Shown in pieces: positions 9,606 to 18,512 of a stretch of DNA of 64,000 nucleotides. The notes under the pieces are model-generated. The model made no database searches and had not been told where the DNA came from. It saw only the letters and a program-made list of their open reading frames with translations. This stretch comes from an uncultured Bacteroidota bacterium (GTDB lineage: Bacteria > Bacteroidota > Bacteroidia > B-17B0 > Aurantibacillaceae), in NCBI GenBank assembly GCA_903834765.1, contig CAILKE010000056.1, forward strand, positions 27,145 to 91,144. The letters run 5' to 3'. The number at the start of each line of letters is the position of its first letter. Position 1 is the first letter of the stretch. Both the position numbers and the translations under genes were made by a program.

Positions 9606-11003
9606 TTATTTTAAACTACCGATCATATCTTCTGGTCTTACCCAAGCATCAAATTGTTCGTTAGTTAAATAACCTAATTCGATGGCCGCTTCACGCAAAG
9701 TTTTATTTCCTTTATGCGCTGTCTTAGCAATTTTAGCTGATTTCTCATAACCGATATGTGTATTTAAAGCGGTTACTAGCATCAACGAATTTTCTAAATG
9801 TTTTTTAATTTCAGGTAAGTTAGCTGTAATACCATCACTACATTTTTCTGTAAATGATACACAAGCATCTCCAATCAATCGTGCAGATTGCAATACATTA
9901 GCTGCGATTAAAGGCTTAAATACATTTAATTCAAAATGTCCATTCATGCCACCAACTGTTGCTGCTACATCGTTTCCAATAACCTGAGCGCATACCATTG
10001 TCAATGCTTCTGGCTGTGTTGGATTTACTTTACCTGGCATAATAGATGAACCTGGTTCGTTATCTGGAATCACAATCTCCCCTATTCCACATCGAGGGCC
10101 AGAAGACAACATACGAATATCATTTGCGATTTTAAATAAGGCAACCGCACTGCGTTTCAATGCTGCACTTAACTCAATCATTGCATCATGAGCTGCTAAT
10201 GCTTCAAATTTATTTGGAGCAGTAACAAATGGTAAACCTGTTAGTTCAGCAATTTTTTTAGCAACTAATACATCATATCCTTTTGGCGTATTTAATCCCG
10301 TACCTACTGCTGTTCCGCCTAATGCCAACTCTTTAACTGCTTCTAAGGCATTTTTTAAAGTGCGAATACTCATGTTGATTTGTTGCACATATCCACTAAA
10401 CTCTTGACCTAAAGATAATGGTGTTGCATCCATAAAATGTGTACGACCAGTTTTAATGATACCGTCAAACTCTTTAACTTTTTTAGCTAACGAATCACGT
10501 AACTTTTCCATTCCAGGAATAGTGATTTCAACAACTTGCTTGTAAGCCGCAATATGCATAGCTGTTGGGTAAGTATCATTAGAAGATTGAGATTTATTCA
10601 CATCATCATTTGGATGTAATACTTTAGGCTCATCTGTTAATTTACCACCATTAATTACATGTGCACGGTAAGCAATCACTTCATTAGCATTCATGTTACT
10701 TTGAGTGCCCGAACCAGTTTGCCATATTACTAAAGGAAATTGATCATCTAATTTTTTCGCCAAAATTTCATCGCATACGTTACCGATTAAATCTGATTTT
10801 TCTTTCGATAAAACTCCTAACTCGCAATTAGCTAAAGCAGCTGCTTTTTTTAAATACGCAAACGCATAAATAATTTCCTTTGGCATACTCGCTTCAGGAC
10901 CTATTTTAAAATTGTTGCGAGAACGCTCTGTTTGTGCTCCCCAATAAACATTGGCAGGTACTTTTACCTCGCCCATTGTGTCTGTTTCTATTCTAAATTC
11001 CAT
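9606..11003 (-). CDS. fumC: Class II fumarate hydratase
   Basis: Iron-independent fumarase of the TCA cycle, converting fumarate to malate. Starting at the ATG at 11003 gives 465 residues, the usual FumC length, beginning [13 protein letters not shown]. The frame stays open upstream to 11102, but that extension is unlike the family. Signatures: [14 protein letters not shown] (about 97-109), [14 protein letters not shown] (130-143), [11 protein letters not shown] (185-195) and the fumarase/aspartase loop [11 protein letters not shown] (318-328). It converges on lipB and follows topB, whose stop codon is about 100 bases upstream of this start. Confidence 0.96.
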   Translation of the reverse strand: MEFRIETDTMGEVKVPANVYWGAQTERSRNNFKIGPEASMPKEIIYAFAYLKKAAALANCELGVLSKEKSDLIGNVCDEILAKKLDDQFPLVIWQTGSGTQSNMNANEVIAYRAHVINGGKLTDEPKVLHPNDDVNKSQSSNDTYPTAMHIAAYKQVVEITIPGMEKLRDSLAKKVKEFDGIIKTGRTHFMDATPLSLGQEFSGYVQQINMSIRTLKNALEAVKELALGGTAVGTGLNTPKGYDVLVAKKIAELTGLPFVTAPNKFEALAAHDAMIELSAALKRSAVALFKIANDIRMLSSGPRCGIGEIVIPDNEPGSSIMPGKVNPTQPEALTMVCAQVIGNDVAATVGGMNGHFELNVFKPLIAANVLQSARLIGDACVSFTEKCSDGITANLPEIKKHLENSLMLVTALNTHIGYEKSAKIAKTAHKGNKTLREAAIELGYLTNEQFDAWVRPEDMIGSLK

Positions 11004-11109
11004 GATGGTTATTTTTTTATGGTGCGAATTTACTAAAAGATTTGATGTTAGTGTTCCATAATAACTAACTTTATTTATGATAAAAATTAGTTGTTGACTC
11101 ATTAATTTG

Positions 11110-13284
11110 CTATTCTTTTTCTAATGTAGCTTGGCATAATTCATTCAATATAATGCTTTCATTAACTTTAATACCGTTTAGCACAAATCCTCTAATGATA
11201 GGTGTTTTCTTTTTTTGAATAAGTGTAAATATTTGTTTCTCAGTTAATTTTTTTTGTAAGAAATCAAATTCTATTTTAAAATCACAACCTGCCTTAAATG
11301 CATTGCATCCATAAGCATTTCGGCCTTTGATGATGATGCCTTGTTTACATTTAGGGCAATTAATTTTTTCTTCAACTATTGTTTTTGTAACAATAGCATC
11401 TGTTTTTTTAACTGCCTGTTTTTTTTCTTGTACATTATTATCACTCTGCAAAGTCTCACCCTTTGGGGGAGATTTAGAGGGGGCTTCTTTTTTCGCAACT
11501 TCTTCAATGGTAATTTTAGCAAGGTTTTCATACTTCACTTCATTCACCAACTCACTCACCATTTGTTTCATTTCTTCCAAAAATAATTGCGGATTATATT
11601 CTCCTTTTTCTATTTGTCGAAGTTTCTTCTCCCAAATGCCTGTTAATTCAACAGACTTAAGCAATTCATTATTTATTGTTTTTATTAATTCAATGCCTGT
11701 AATCGTCGGTATCAAATTCTTTTTCTGACGGGTTACGTAACTACGTTTAAATAATGTTTCAATAATATTGGCCCTAGTAGATGGTCTTCCGATGCCATTG
11801 TCTTTCATCAACTCTCTCAATTCCACATCATCTACTTGCTTTCCCGCAGTTTCCATAGCTCTTAGCAAGGTTGCTTCGGTATGCTGCTTGGGCGGTTGCG
11901 TTTGTTTTTCTTGTAAATCAGGGATATGTTTTCCTCTTTCGCCTTTCACAAATAAAGGCATGGTTTGCACATCATCGTCTTTTTCATCCGACTCTTTTTT
12001 AGAATACAACACACGCCATCCTTCTTCTAAAATCACTTTACCAGTTGCTGTAAATTCATTACCATCTACATCTCCCAAAACAGTGGTATTAGAAACCACG
12101 CAGTCAGGATAAAAAGCTGCCACAAATCGCCTGGCAATTGTATCATATACTTGTTTCTCCGCTATTGGCATGCTAGAGTATGGCTCGATGCCTGTTGGGA
12201 TAATTGCGTGGTGATCTGTTATTTTTGTATCATCAAATACCTTTTTACTTTTTCGAATTGGCTTATCTAATAATACGGCTGTGTATTTTCCGTATGGGCG
12301 CATGTCCTGTAAAATTTGTTTGATTTTAGGATGCATATTTTCAGGCAAATAGGTAGTATCAACTCGGGGATAGGTGACTAATTTTTGTTCGTATAATTTT
12401 TGAATATGTTTTAATGTATCGTCTGCTGTGAAATTAAATTTCTTATTACACTCTACCTGAAGACCAGTTAAATCAAATAACGGCAAGGGATGCTCATTCG
12501 CATTTTTTTTAGTAGACGAAACAATTTCAAATTCTTTATGCTTAATTTCTTCTAAAATTTTTACAGCATCTTCTTTAACCGTAAATTTTCGTTTAGTTGA
12601 ATTAAAAATAACTTCTCGGTAATTTGTTTTTAATTCCCAATAGGTTTCCGATTTAAAATTTAAAATATCATTATAACGGTTAACAATTAGCGCTAATGTA
12701 GGCGTTTGAACGCGACCAATGGATAGCACGCCTTTACCATTAGCATATTTTACGGTATACAAACGACTCGCATTCATTCCTAATAACCAATCTCCAATTG
12801 CTATGGCATTTCCTGCAGCATACAATAAATCGTAAGCAGAACCTTCTTTTAAATTTTGAAATCCTTCTTTAATTGCCTCATCAGTCATCGATGAAATCCA
12901 TAAACGTTTAACTGGCTTGTTACATAAGGCTTTTGCAAGAACCCAACGTTGTATTAGTTCGCCTTCTATCCCAGCATCACCACAATTAATCACTTCTGTG
13001 CATTGAGCAATAAGCGTTTGTAAAACCGAAAATTGTTTTTGTACACCTGAATTATCAATTAACTTGATTTGAAATTTAGGAGGAATCATCGGCAAAAAAT
13101 TCAAATCCCAACGTTTCCAATCATCGCTGTAATCGTCGGGTGATTTGAGTGTACAAAAATGACCAAATGTCCAACTGATTAAATAACCATTGCCTTCATA
13201 AAAACCGTCGCGACGATTATTCGCTCCTAAGATGCGTGCAATCTCTTTTCCAACACTGGGCTTTTCAGCAATACACAATTTCAT
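11110..13284 (-). CDS. topB: DNA topoisomerase III (type IA)
   Basis: A 724-residue type IA topoisomerase. The Toprim domain opens with [12 protein letters not shown] and has the acidic motif [10 protein letters not shown] at about 101-110. The catalytic tyrosine is Tyr305 in [23 protein letters not shown] is at about 190-199. The C-terminus carries a Cys zinc ribbon (CPKCKQG ... GCNAFKAGC). The protein relaxes or decatenates single-stranded crossings in DNA. Bacteroidota often carry several TopB copies, some on mobile elements; this one sits among housekeeping genes with no conjugation genes nearby, so I take it as the chromosomal copy. Confidence 0.93.
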   Translation of the reverse strand: MKLCIAEKPSVGKEIARILGANNRRDGFYEGNGYLISWTFGHFCTLKSPDDYSDDWKRWDLNFLPMIPPKFQIKLIDNSGVQKQFSVLQTLIAQCTEVINCGDAGIEGELIQRWVLAKALCNKPVKRLWISSMTDEAIKEGFQNLKEGSAYDLLYAAGNAIAIGDWLLGMNASRLYTVKYANGKGVLSIGRVQTPTLALIVNRYNDILNFKSETYWELKTNYREVIFNSTKRKFTVKEDAVKILEEIKHKEFEIVSSTKKNANEHPLPLFDLTGLQVECNKKFNFTADDTLKHIQKLYEQKLVTYPRVDTTYLPENMHPKIKQILQDMRPYGKYTAVLLDKPIRKSKKVFDDTKITDHHAIIPTGIEPYSSMPIAEKQVYDTIARRFVAAFYPDCVVSNTTVLGDVDGNEFTATGKVILEEGWRVLYSKKESDEKDDDVQTMPLFVKGERGKHIPDLQEKQTQPPKQHTEATLLRAMETAGKQVDDVELRELMKDNGIGRPSTRANIIETLFKRSYVTRQKKNLIPTITGIELIKTINNELLKSVELTGIWEKKLRQIEKGEYNPQLFLEEMKQMVSELVNEVKYENLAKITIEEVAKKEAPSKSPPKGETLQSDNNVQEKKQAVKKTDAIVTKTIVEEKINCPKCKQGIIIKGRNAYGCNAFKAGCDFKIEFDFLQKKLTEKQIFTLIQKKKTPIIRGFVLNGIKVNESIILNELCQATLEKE

Positions 13285-13290
13285 TGCTAA

Positions 13291-14235
13291 TTATAAACGA
13301 TCAATTAAATGAATATCTCTCATGTCAATGGAAATACTGCCATCTTTATTAGGGATTTGCTTAATTGGTGTAAATTTAGCATTCCACACAACTTCATTTG
13401 CTTTGTATGATATTCGTGAAAATACAGGTTGAGAAATGGTATCATTAATAGATTTAATTGCAACTATAAATTCGGCATCGCCATCCAATAATTCTTTTTC
13501 TGTTACACCGAATAATGGACTTCTTTCATCAATAGGATGTACAATAGTCCAACTAAAAGCCAAGTAATTAATTCGTTTACGTTCCAATTCCAAGTTATGA
13601 AATTCACGCTTTTTTGTTTCTTTATTATTAATCGTGACTGATAATTCACATTCATTTTCAATAAGCTCATATTGACCTTTATTACCTAATCGAAACATAA
13701 AACCTGTCATGCCTTGATAAGGTGCAATGACTGCATCATTACTGTATTCAATATCTGCTTTAGGACGAGAAAACCGCCCATATAAAATACCTGTTGCCAA
13801 TGCAAAGCCTAATAATCCAAACATAGATTCAATAGCAGCAATAGAACTTATAATAGTATGATTTGGATAAATATGTCCATAACCAACCGTAGTTAGAGTT
13901 TGTGCGCTAAAGAAAAATAATTGCAAAAAATCATCAATCCCATCACTCATTTTTAAACCGCCAAATTTATCAGCACCAATCACATAATACACTATCGCAA
14001 ATAATGTATTAATAAATACATAACCACATAATACGAGTGTTATAAAGCGAGTCCATGAAGTTGTAATTAACCAATGATAAATGTCAAAACCCGCATATCT
14101 ATTAGCTATTTTACGTTTAATATTCAACGAGCCATCACGGTTTAAAAACCGAACAGAAGAATGATAATTTTTGGTTCCAAAACCAAGCTCTGTTTCTACT
14201 TCCCTTTTTTTGTTGTTAAATATCTCTTTAATCAT
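13291..14235 (-). CDS. Inward-rectifier-type potassium channel (KirBac family)
   Basis: A 314-residue K+ channel of the inner membrane. TM1 is about residues 64-86, the pore helix and selectivity filter TTVGYGH about 115-121, and TM2 about 131-152. A C-terminal immunoglobulin-like cytoplasmic Kir domain follows (YAPYQGMTGFMFRLGN-type start at about 170, and HPIDERSPLFG). This matches KirBac architecture and length. It is six bases from topB and may share its transcript. Its start codon is only 11 bases from the divergent SCO gene, whose promoter overlaps the first codons of this gene. Confidence 0.92.
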   Translation of the reverse strand: MIKEIFNNKKREVETELGFGTKNYHSSVRFLNRDGSLNIKRKIANRYAGFDIYHWLITTSWTRFITLVLCGYVFINTLFAIVYYVIGADKFGGLKMSDGIDDFLQLFFFSAQTLTTVGYGHIYPNHTIISSIAAIESMFGLLGFALATGILYGRFSRPKADIEYSNDAVIAPYQGMTGFMFRLGNKGQYELIENECELSVTINNKETKKREFHNLELERKRINYLAFSWTIVHPIDERSPLFGVTEKELLDGDAEFIVAIKSINDTISQPVFSRISYKANEVVWNAKFTPIKQIPNKDGSISIDMRDIHLIDRL

Positions 14236-14242
14236 ACCTTTG
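14213..14242 (+). promoter_or_regulatory. Promoter of the SCO/thioredoxin pair, inside the KirBac start
   Basis: TTG at 14213-14215, a 19-base spacer and TACCTTTG at 14235-14242 match the Bacteroidota consensus exactly. Transcription would start about five bases later, at or beside the ATG at 14247, so the mRNA should be leaderless or nearly so. Confidence 0.6.
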
Positions 14243-14246
14243 TTTA

Positions 14247-14912
14247 ATGGATTCTAAAGGTAAATATTATTGGTTGTTATTAATGATACCTACTGTGTTT
14301 ATAGTATGGTTTTTTATTACAAAAAACGAACAAAAGCCAATCAGAACCTTAGCCTATTTTGGCAGAAAAAAAACCATACAAAAAGGTGACACGAATTATC
14401 ATACCGTTAAGCCTTTTTGCTTTATTGATCAATACAACGAAAAAGTAACAGAAGAAACAGTAAAAGGAAAAATATATGTCACTGATTTTTTCTTCACCAC
14501 CTGTCAATCTATTTGCCCCTTGATGAGCAACCAATTGGAGAGAGTTTATAAAACTTTTTCAAATGAATCTTCCGTGATGATTTTATCTCATACAGTTGAG
14601 CCCGAAATAGATTCCATAGAAATATTAATGCAATACGCCAAGCTTCATAACGTTACCAATAAGAAATGGTTATTTGTAACTGGCGATAAAAAACACTTAT
14701 ATGATATGGCTCGCACTGGATATTTATTAAATAATGAAACAGGTAATGGCGATTCAGAAGATTTTATTCATACTCAGAACTTTGCGCTTGTTGATAAAGA
14801 AAGGCATCTAAGAGGTTTTTACGATGGCACGGATACAGCGGAAGTATCTCGGTTAATTACTGACATTAAATTATTATTGGAAGAATATGCTTACAATGAA
14901 AAACACCCATAA
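14247..14912 (+). CDS. SCO1/SenC family copper chaperone or thiol protein
   Basis: A 221-residue membrane-anchored thioredoxin-fold protein. One N-terminal TM helix (about 8-24) is followed by the SCO metal motif CQSIC (Cys86, Cys90) in FFTTCQSICPLM and a distal His in DFIHTQNFALVD. SCO proteins deliver copper to or reduce the CuA site of cytochrome oxidase. No oxidase genes are in the window, so the exact client is unknown. It overlaps the next gene, a TlpA-like thioredoxin, by 26 bases, suggesting coupled expression and joint redox work in the periplasm. Confidence 0.88.
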   Translation: MDSKGKYYWLLLMIPTVFIVWFFITKNEQKPIRTLAYFGRKKTIQKGDTNYHTVKPFCFIDQYNEKVTEETVKGKIYVTDFFFTTCQSICPLMSNQLERVYKTFSNESSVMILSHTVEPEIDSIEILMQYAKLHNVTNKKWLFVTGDKKHLYDMARTGYLLNNETGNGDSEDFIHTQNFALVDKERHLRGFYDGTDTAEVSRLITDIKLLLEEYAYNEKHP

Positions 14913-15372
14913 TTATATTATTATTGCTTTTATTTTTGCTTCAGTCATGCTGAGTGCCCAGCATGTAGCAGTGTATAAAATTGACAATTTACTAAAACGC
15001 ATAAATAATAATAGCGATACAACTTATGTCGTTAATTTTTGGGCAACCTGGTGTAAGCCCTGTGTAGCTGAACTTCCAGAATTTGAGAGATTTCACGTCG
15101 ATTTAAAGACAAAAAAAGTAAAAGTAATTTTAGTGAGTATGGATTTTAAAGAAGAACTTACTAGGCGCGTAAAACCATTTTTACAAGAAAATAAATACAC
15201 TTGCGAAGTCATTTTATTAGACGAAATAAATGGAAATGATTTTATTAATAAAATCTCAGAGCAATGGAGCGGCGCTATACCGGCCACACTCATAACTAAA
15301 AACAATAAAACATTGTTTGAGTTTTATGAAAAAAAACTGACGTATGACTTTTTAGTGGAAAGGGTTAAATAA
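14887..15372 (+). CDS. TlpA-like periplasmic thioredoxin
   Basis: A 161-residue thiol-disulfide protein with an N-terminal signal peptide (IIIAFIFASVMLSAQ) and the redox motif WATWCKPC (Cys56, Cys59). A cis-Pro region (GAIPATLIT) is present, as expected for the fold. Two in-frame ATGs (14887, 14896) are possible; both lie inside the upstream SCO gene. I infer that it keeps the SCO cysteines reduced or acts in cytochrome maturation. Confidence 0.88.
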   Translation: MLTMKNTHNYIIIAFIFASVMLSAQHVAVYKIDNLLKRINNNSDTTYVVNFWATWCKPCVAELPEFERFHVDLKTKKVKVILVSMDFKEELTRRVKPFLQENKYTCEVILLDEINGNDFINKISEQWSGAIPATLITKNNKTLFEFYEKKLTYDFLVERVK

Positions 15373-15400
15373 AAAGCATCAACTCAATTCGAATCTATTA

Positions 15401-16501
15401 TTAAGCAGCTGTAGCGGCAGGCTTACCCAATATATAAAGCAACTTAGCATGAGCTAATACAGCACCTACAAATGTTTTTTTAGAATGGTAAGGTAAATTA
15501 AATTCCAAAGCGGTTTGCTTAATTATTGGCGCTAGTTTTTTATAATGAATGTGGCAAATATTTGGAAATAAATGATGCTCAACTTGAAAATTTAATCCTC
15601 CAACAAACCATGAAAAAGCCCAGCTTTTTGTAGCAAAATTAGTTGTCGTTTTCAACTGATGAGCTGCCCAATCATCTTGCATATTTCCAGTAGCATCTGG
15701 TACAGGAAATTCTGTTAAATCAACTACATGAGCCGGTTGAAATATTAATGCTAATATTAAGCCGCATGTAAAATGCATAATTAACCAACCAGCAACTACT
15801 AAATACCAAGGCTGATGAATCAATAAAATCGGCAATCCCAAGCTATAGCTCAAATAAAATATTTTATTTAAGATCAATAAGTAAAGTTCTTTTTTGAAAG
15901 TAGTTTTCTTAATTGCTAACAAGCCCATTTTGTTATAACGCACTAATTGCATGAAATCCTTAGTAGTGGCCCACATCATCGTCATCATGCCATAAAAGAA
16001 CCAAGCATATAAAAATTGGAAACGGTGAATTTTTTTCAATTCAGCATGTGGTTCAAAACGTAAAAAACCTGGAGGTGCTATGTCTTCATCATGGTCGTGA
16101 ATGTTTGTATAGGTATGGTGTAACGTGTTGTGTTGTAATTGCCAGTTAAGAGAATAACCTCCAACAAAATTCATACTACGACACATTAATGCGTTTAGCT
16201 TTGCATTACGAGCATAAGCCCCATGATTGGCATCATGCATAACAGACAAACCAATACCGCTCATTCCTATACCTGCAATTGACCATAATATTGCTTGAGC
16301 CCAAAAACTATCAACCGTATTAAAAATCAATAGAATAAAAGGTGTGAAATAAAGCGTAAACATAAAAATGGACTTAATAACCATTTGATAATTACCATAA
16401 CGAGAAAGATTATTTTCTTTAAAATACTCGTCTATTCTTTTTTTAGCCGTTAAATAAAAAGAGCGATTTGCGTTGTTAAATCTAATTGATTGAGTACTCA
16501 T
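15401..16501 (-). CDS. Membrane fatty acid desaturase
   Basis: A 366-residue diiron integral-membrane desaturase with the three histidine boxes HDANH (89-93), HNTLHH (124-129) and QVEHH (about 306), separated by two hydrophobic hairpins. The last box (QxxHH) places it with front-end/linoleoyl-CoA-type acyl desaturases. It introduces a double bond into membrane lipid acyl chains using O2, probably for membrane fluidity. The gene stands alone with its own consensus promoter and a short leader, which suits cold or fluidity regulation, although no regulator site is visible. Confidence 0.92.
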   Translation of the reverse strand: MSTQSIRFNNANRSFYLTAKKRIDEYFKENNLSRYGNYQMVIKSIFMFTLYFTPFILLIFNTVDSFWAQAILWSIAGIGMSGIGLSVMHDANHGAYARNAKLNALMCRSMNFVGGYSLNWQLQHNTLHHTYTNIHDHDEDIAPPGFLRFEPHAELKKIHRFQFLYAWFFYGMMTMMWATTKDFMQLVRYNKMGLLAIKKTTFKKELYLLILNKIFYLSYSLGLPILLIHQPWYLVVAGWLIMHFTCGLILALIFQPAHVVDLTEFPVPDATGNMQDDWAAHQLKTTTNFATKSWAFSWFVGGLNFQVEHHLFPNICHIHYKKLAPIIKQTALEFNLPYHSKKTFVGAVLAHAKLLYILGKPAATAA

Positions 16502-16526
16502 TATGTTTGTGTTAATTTAATATTTA

Positions 16527-16557
16527 CAAAGGTACGGTTAAAAGGATTGATAGCCAA
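16527..16557 (-). promoter_or_regulatory. Consensus promoter of the fatty acid desaturase
   Basis: Read on the minus strand: TTG (16557-16555), a 20-base spacer, then TACCTTTG (16534-16527). The predicted start site is near 16521, giving a leader of about 20 bases. Confidence 0.6.
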
Positions 16558-16608
16558 CAAATATAATTATATGATTATCAACAATTTACATATTTTATGT
16601 TAAAAATC

Positions 16609-16637
16609 ATAGGTTTTTACATTGATTTAAAACCTAT
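16609..16637 (-). terminator. Probable intrinsic terminator of the cysteine desulfurase gene
   Basis: ATAGGTTTT pairs with AAAACCTAT across an 11-base loop. On the minus strand it is followed by a short T-run. The upstream arm overlaps the stop codon of the desulfurase. Only moderately stable, so uncertain. Confidence 0.4.
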
Positions 16638-17770
16638 TTCAAATTATAAAATGACAAAATCAACGTAACTAGAATTTGAATCTCTTCCATCGTATTTTGT
16701 TTCCCAAACGAAAAACGAATGCAATTTTCGGATTCTTCTTTACTTAAACCCATCGCGATAAGCACATGAGATGGCTCTGCATTGGCAGAAGTACATGCTG
16801 AACCCAAAGAAACAGCATATTTTGTTTTAATATGAGAAAAAACCGTACTTCCATCTTTCAAAGGCGGGAAATACAAATTAGATGTATTATATAAACGATA
16901 GCGAGTTGAGCCATTAATAAGCAATTCGGGAATCTCCAATAATTGATGTTCTATAAATCCTCTTAATTTGGAAATATACATATTCGTATCCCAAAATTCT
17001 TGAGCTGCTATTTCGCAAGCCTTCCCTAGGCCAACGATACCTGCAGCATTAAGAGTTCCACTTCGTTTGCCAAACTCATGTTTACCTCCATGAAACAAAG
17101 GAATCAAATTAACTCTTGGATTTTTTCTTCTAACATAAAGAGCACCTGCGCCTTTTGGTCCATATAATTTATGTGCTGATAGACAACAAATATCAATCCC
17201 CATTTCATTAACATCAATGGGCAATTTACCTGCTAATTGAGTTGTATCGCTCATAAACAAAGCCTCATTTTGGTGAGTAATTTGGGCTATTTTTTCAATA
17301 TCTTGTAAAACTCCGGTTTCATTATTAGCTGCCATGACGCAAACTAATATGGTCTTTTCAGTAAAGCTATTGTTAATTTCATCCACATCAATACGCCCCT
17401 CTCTATCTACATCTAAATAAGTAATTGTTGCTCCTTTTTCTTCCAAATAAGCGCAGGTATCTAATACCGCCTTATGCTCAGTTTTACAAGTTATGATATG
17501 ATTTCCTTTTGTGTGATAAGCTTCGAAAGTACCTTTCAGAGCCATATTAATGGATTCGGTTGATCCAGATGTGAAAATAATTTCAGAAGTTTCTGCTCCA
17601 ATAAAATGGGCAACTTGGTCACGAGCTTTATCAATGGCGCCATTGGCATACCAACCAAAGGCATGCGTGTGACTAGATGCATTGCCGAAATGTTCAGTAA
17701 AATAAGGAAGCATTTCTGCTAAAACACGAGTATCTACTGGTGTAGTAGAATTATAATCTAAATATGTCAA
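16634..17770 (-). CDS. Cysteine desulfurase (NifS/IscS family)
   Basis: PLP-dependent enzyme that takes sulfur from cysteine for Fe-S clusters or thiolated tRNA. It has YLDYNSTTP at the start, the PLP lysine in SAHKLYGPKGAG, and the active-site Cys in SLGSACTSANAEPSH. I place the start at a TTG at 17770, giving about 378 residues and an N-terminus (TYLDYNSTTPVD) typical of the family. That TTG overlaps the upstream stop as TTGA, a coupling seen elsewhere in this genome. An ATG at 17815 is also possible and would overlap the upstream gene by 49 bases. Confidence 0.92.
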   Translation of the reverse strand: MTYLDYNSTTPVDTRVLAEMLPYFTEHFGNASSHTHAFGWYANGAIDKARDQVAHFIGAETSEIIFTSGSTESINMALKGTFEAYHTKGNHIITCKTEHKAVLDTCAYLEEKGATITYLDVDREGRIDVDEINNSFTEKTILVCVMAANNETGVLQDIEKIAQITHQNEALFMSDTTQLAGKLPIDVNEMGIDICCLSAHKLYGPKGAGALYVRRKNPRVNLIPLFHGGKHEFGKRSGTLNAAGIVGLGKACEIAAQEFWDTNMYISKLRGFIEHQLLEIPELLINGSTRYRLYNTSNLYFPPLKDGSTVFSHIKTKYAVSLGSACTSANAEPSHVLIAMGLSKEESENCIRFSFGKQNTMEEIQILVTLILSFYNLK

Positions 17771-18366
17771 TTGCTTGGTGTGTTTGATTTTGAATGATAT
17801 GTTTTGTTTTTGCAATACAAATTTGAATCAGTTACTGATATGTTTTTTTCTAAATCAATATCATTTAAACTTTTGATAGCTCCCCACGAAAATATTTTTT
17901 CGAAAAAAGGAAGTAGTCTGTGATTTTTTATTTGCTCGTAAAAATATATTTCATGTTCTTTTTCTTTTATACCCATGTCGTAAAACAACTGATCGTGCTT
18001 GGTAATTCCTAATTCATTAAAATAATGTTTAATATGAAAATACTCGCACACATTGCCACTTTCTAGGCGTCCAGCAAAATAAAAAGGAATAAACCAACCT
18101 ATAATATAACAACTATAGCAAATAATTTTCCCTATGACTTCAAATCGAAATTCGTAATAAGATGAAATAGGAATATCATACTCCTTCATCACATGTAAAA
18201 CTTCAGCACGATGATTCCATTCATCAATTTCAATTTGTTTAATCACTTTTTTTTCTTCGGCTTTTTTCACACAATTCGCGTGTCCCTGATATGCATAAGC
18301 GGCTGCTTTTTCAGCGGAATAAGCCATCTGAAGCGATTTTATTAATCTGGGATGTTTAAGCGACAT
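17767..18366 (-). CDS. COQ7-like ferritin-fold diiron protein
   Basis: A 199-residue helical protein resembling the demethoxyubiquinone hydroxylase (COQ7) family. Diiron-type ligands are visible: Glu in YSAEKAAAYAYQGH, the ExxH pair EWNH, a Glu in NVCEYFHIKH, and a second ExxH in KEKEHEIYFYE. A hydrophobic stretch (ICYSCYIIGWFIPFYFAG) could dip into the membrane. Bacteroidota normally make menaquinone, so a true ubiquinone role is doubtful. It is translationally coupled to the cysteine desulfurase, which may hint at an iron, sulfur or oxygen-related role. The substrate is unknown. Confidence 0.7.
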   Translation of the reverse strand: MSLKHPRLIKSLQMAYSAEKAAAYAYQGHANCVKKAEEKKVIKQIEIDEWNHRAEVLHVMKEYDIPISSYYEFRFEVIGKIICYSCYIIGWFIPFYFAGRLESGNVCEYFHIKHYFNELGITKHDQLFYDMGIKEKEHEIYFYEQIKNHRLLPFFEKIFSWGAIKSLNDIDLEKNISVTDSNLYCKNKTYHSKSNTPSN

Positions 18367-18512
18367 GTGATTAAATTATTGTTATATGAAATCGTAATAT
18401 TTAAATAATCCTAAACTTCAAATTTGTTTTAGTCCATCAAATCCCCTCATTCCATTTACTAATTCTTGTCTCTTTTGAATCTTCTCTCCCTTTTGTCTTA
18501 TGAGTCCCTTTA

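Noticed and set aside
11004..11102. Upstream extension of fumC
   Set aside because: The added residues are unlike any fumarase. The ATG at 11003 gives the standard length.
11327..11728. Plus-strand open frame of 133 codons opposite topB
   Set aside because: It lies wholly antisense to conserved topB zinc-ribbon and core sequence. Its Ser/Phe-rich composition is typical of a shadow frame.
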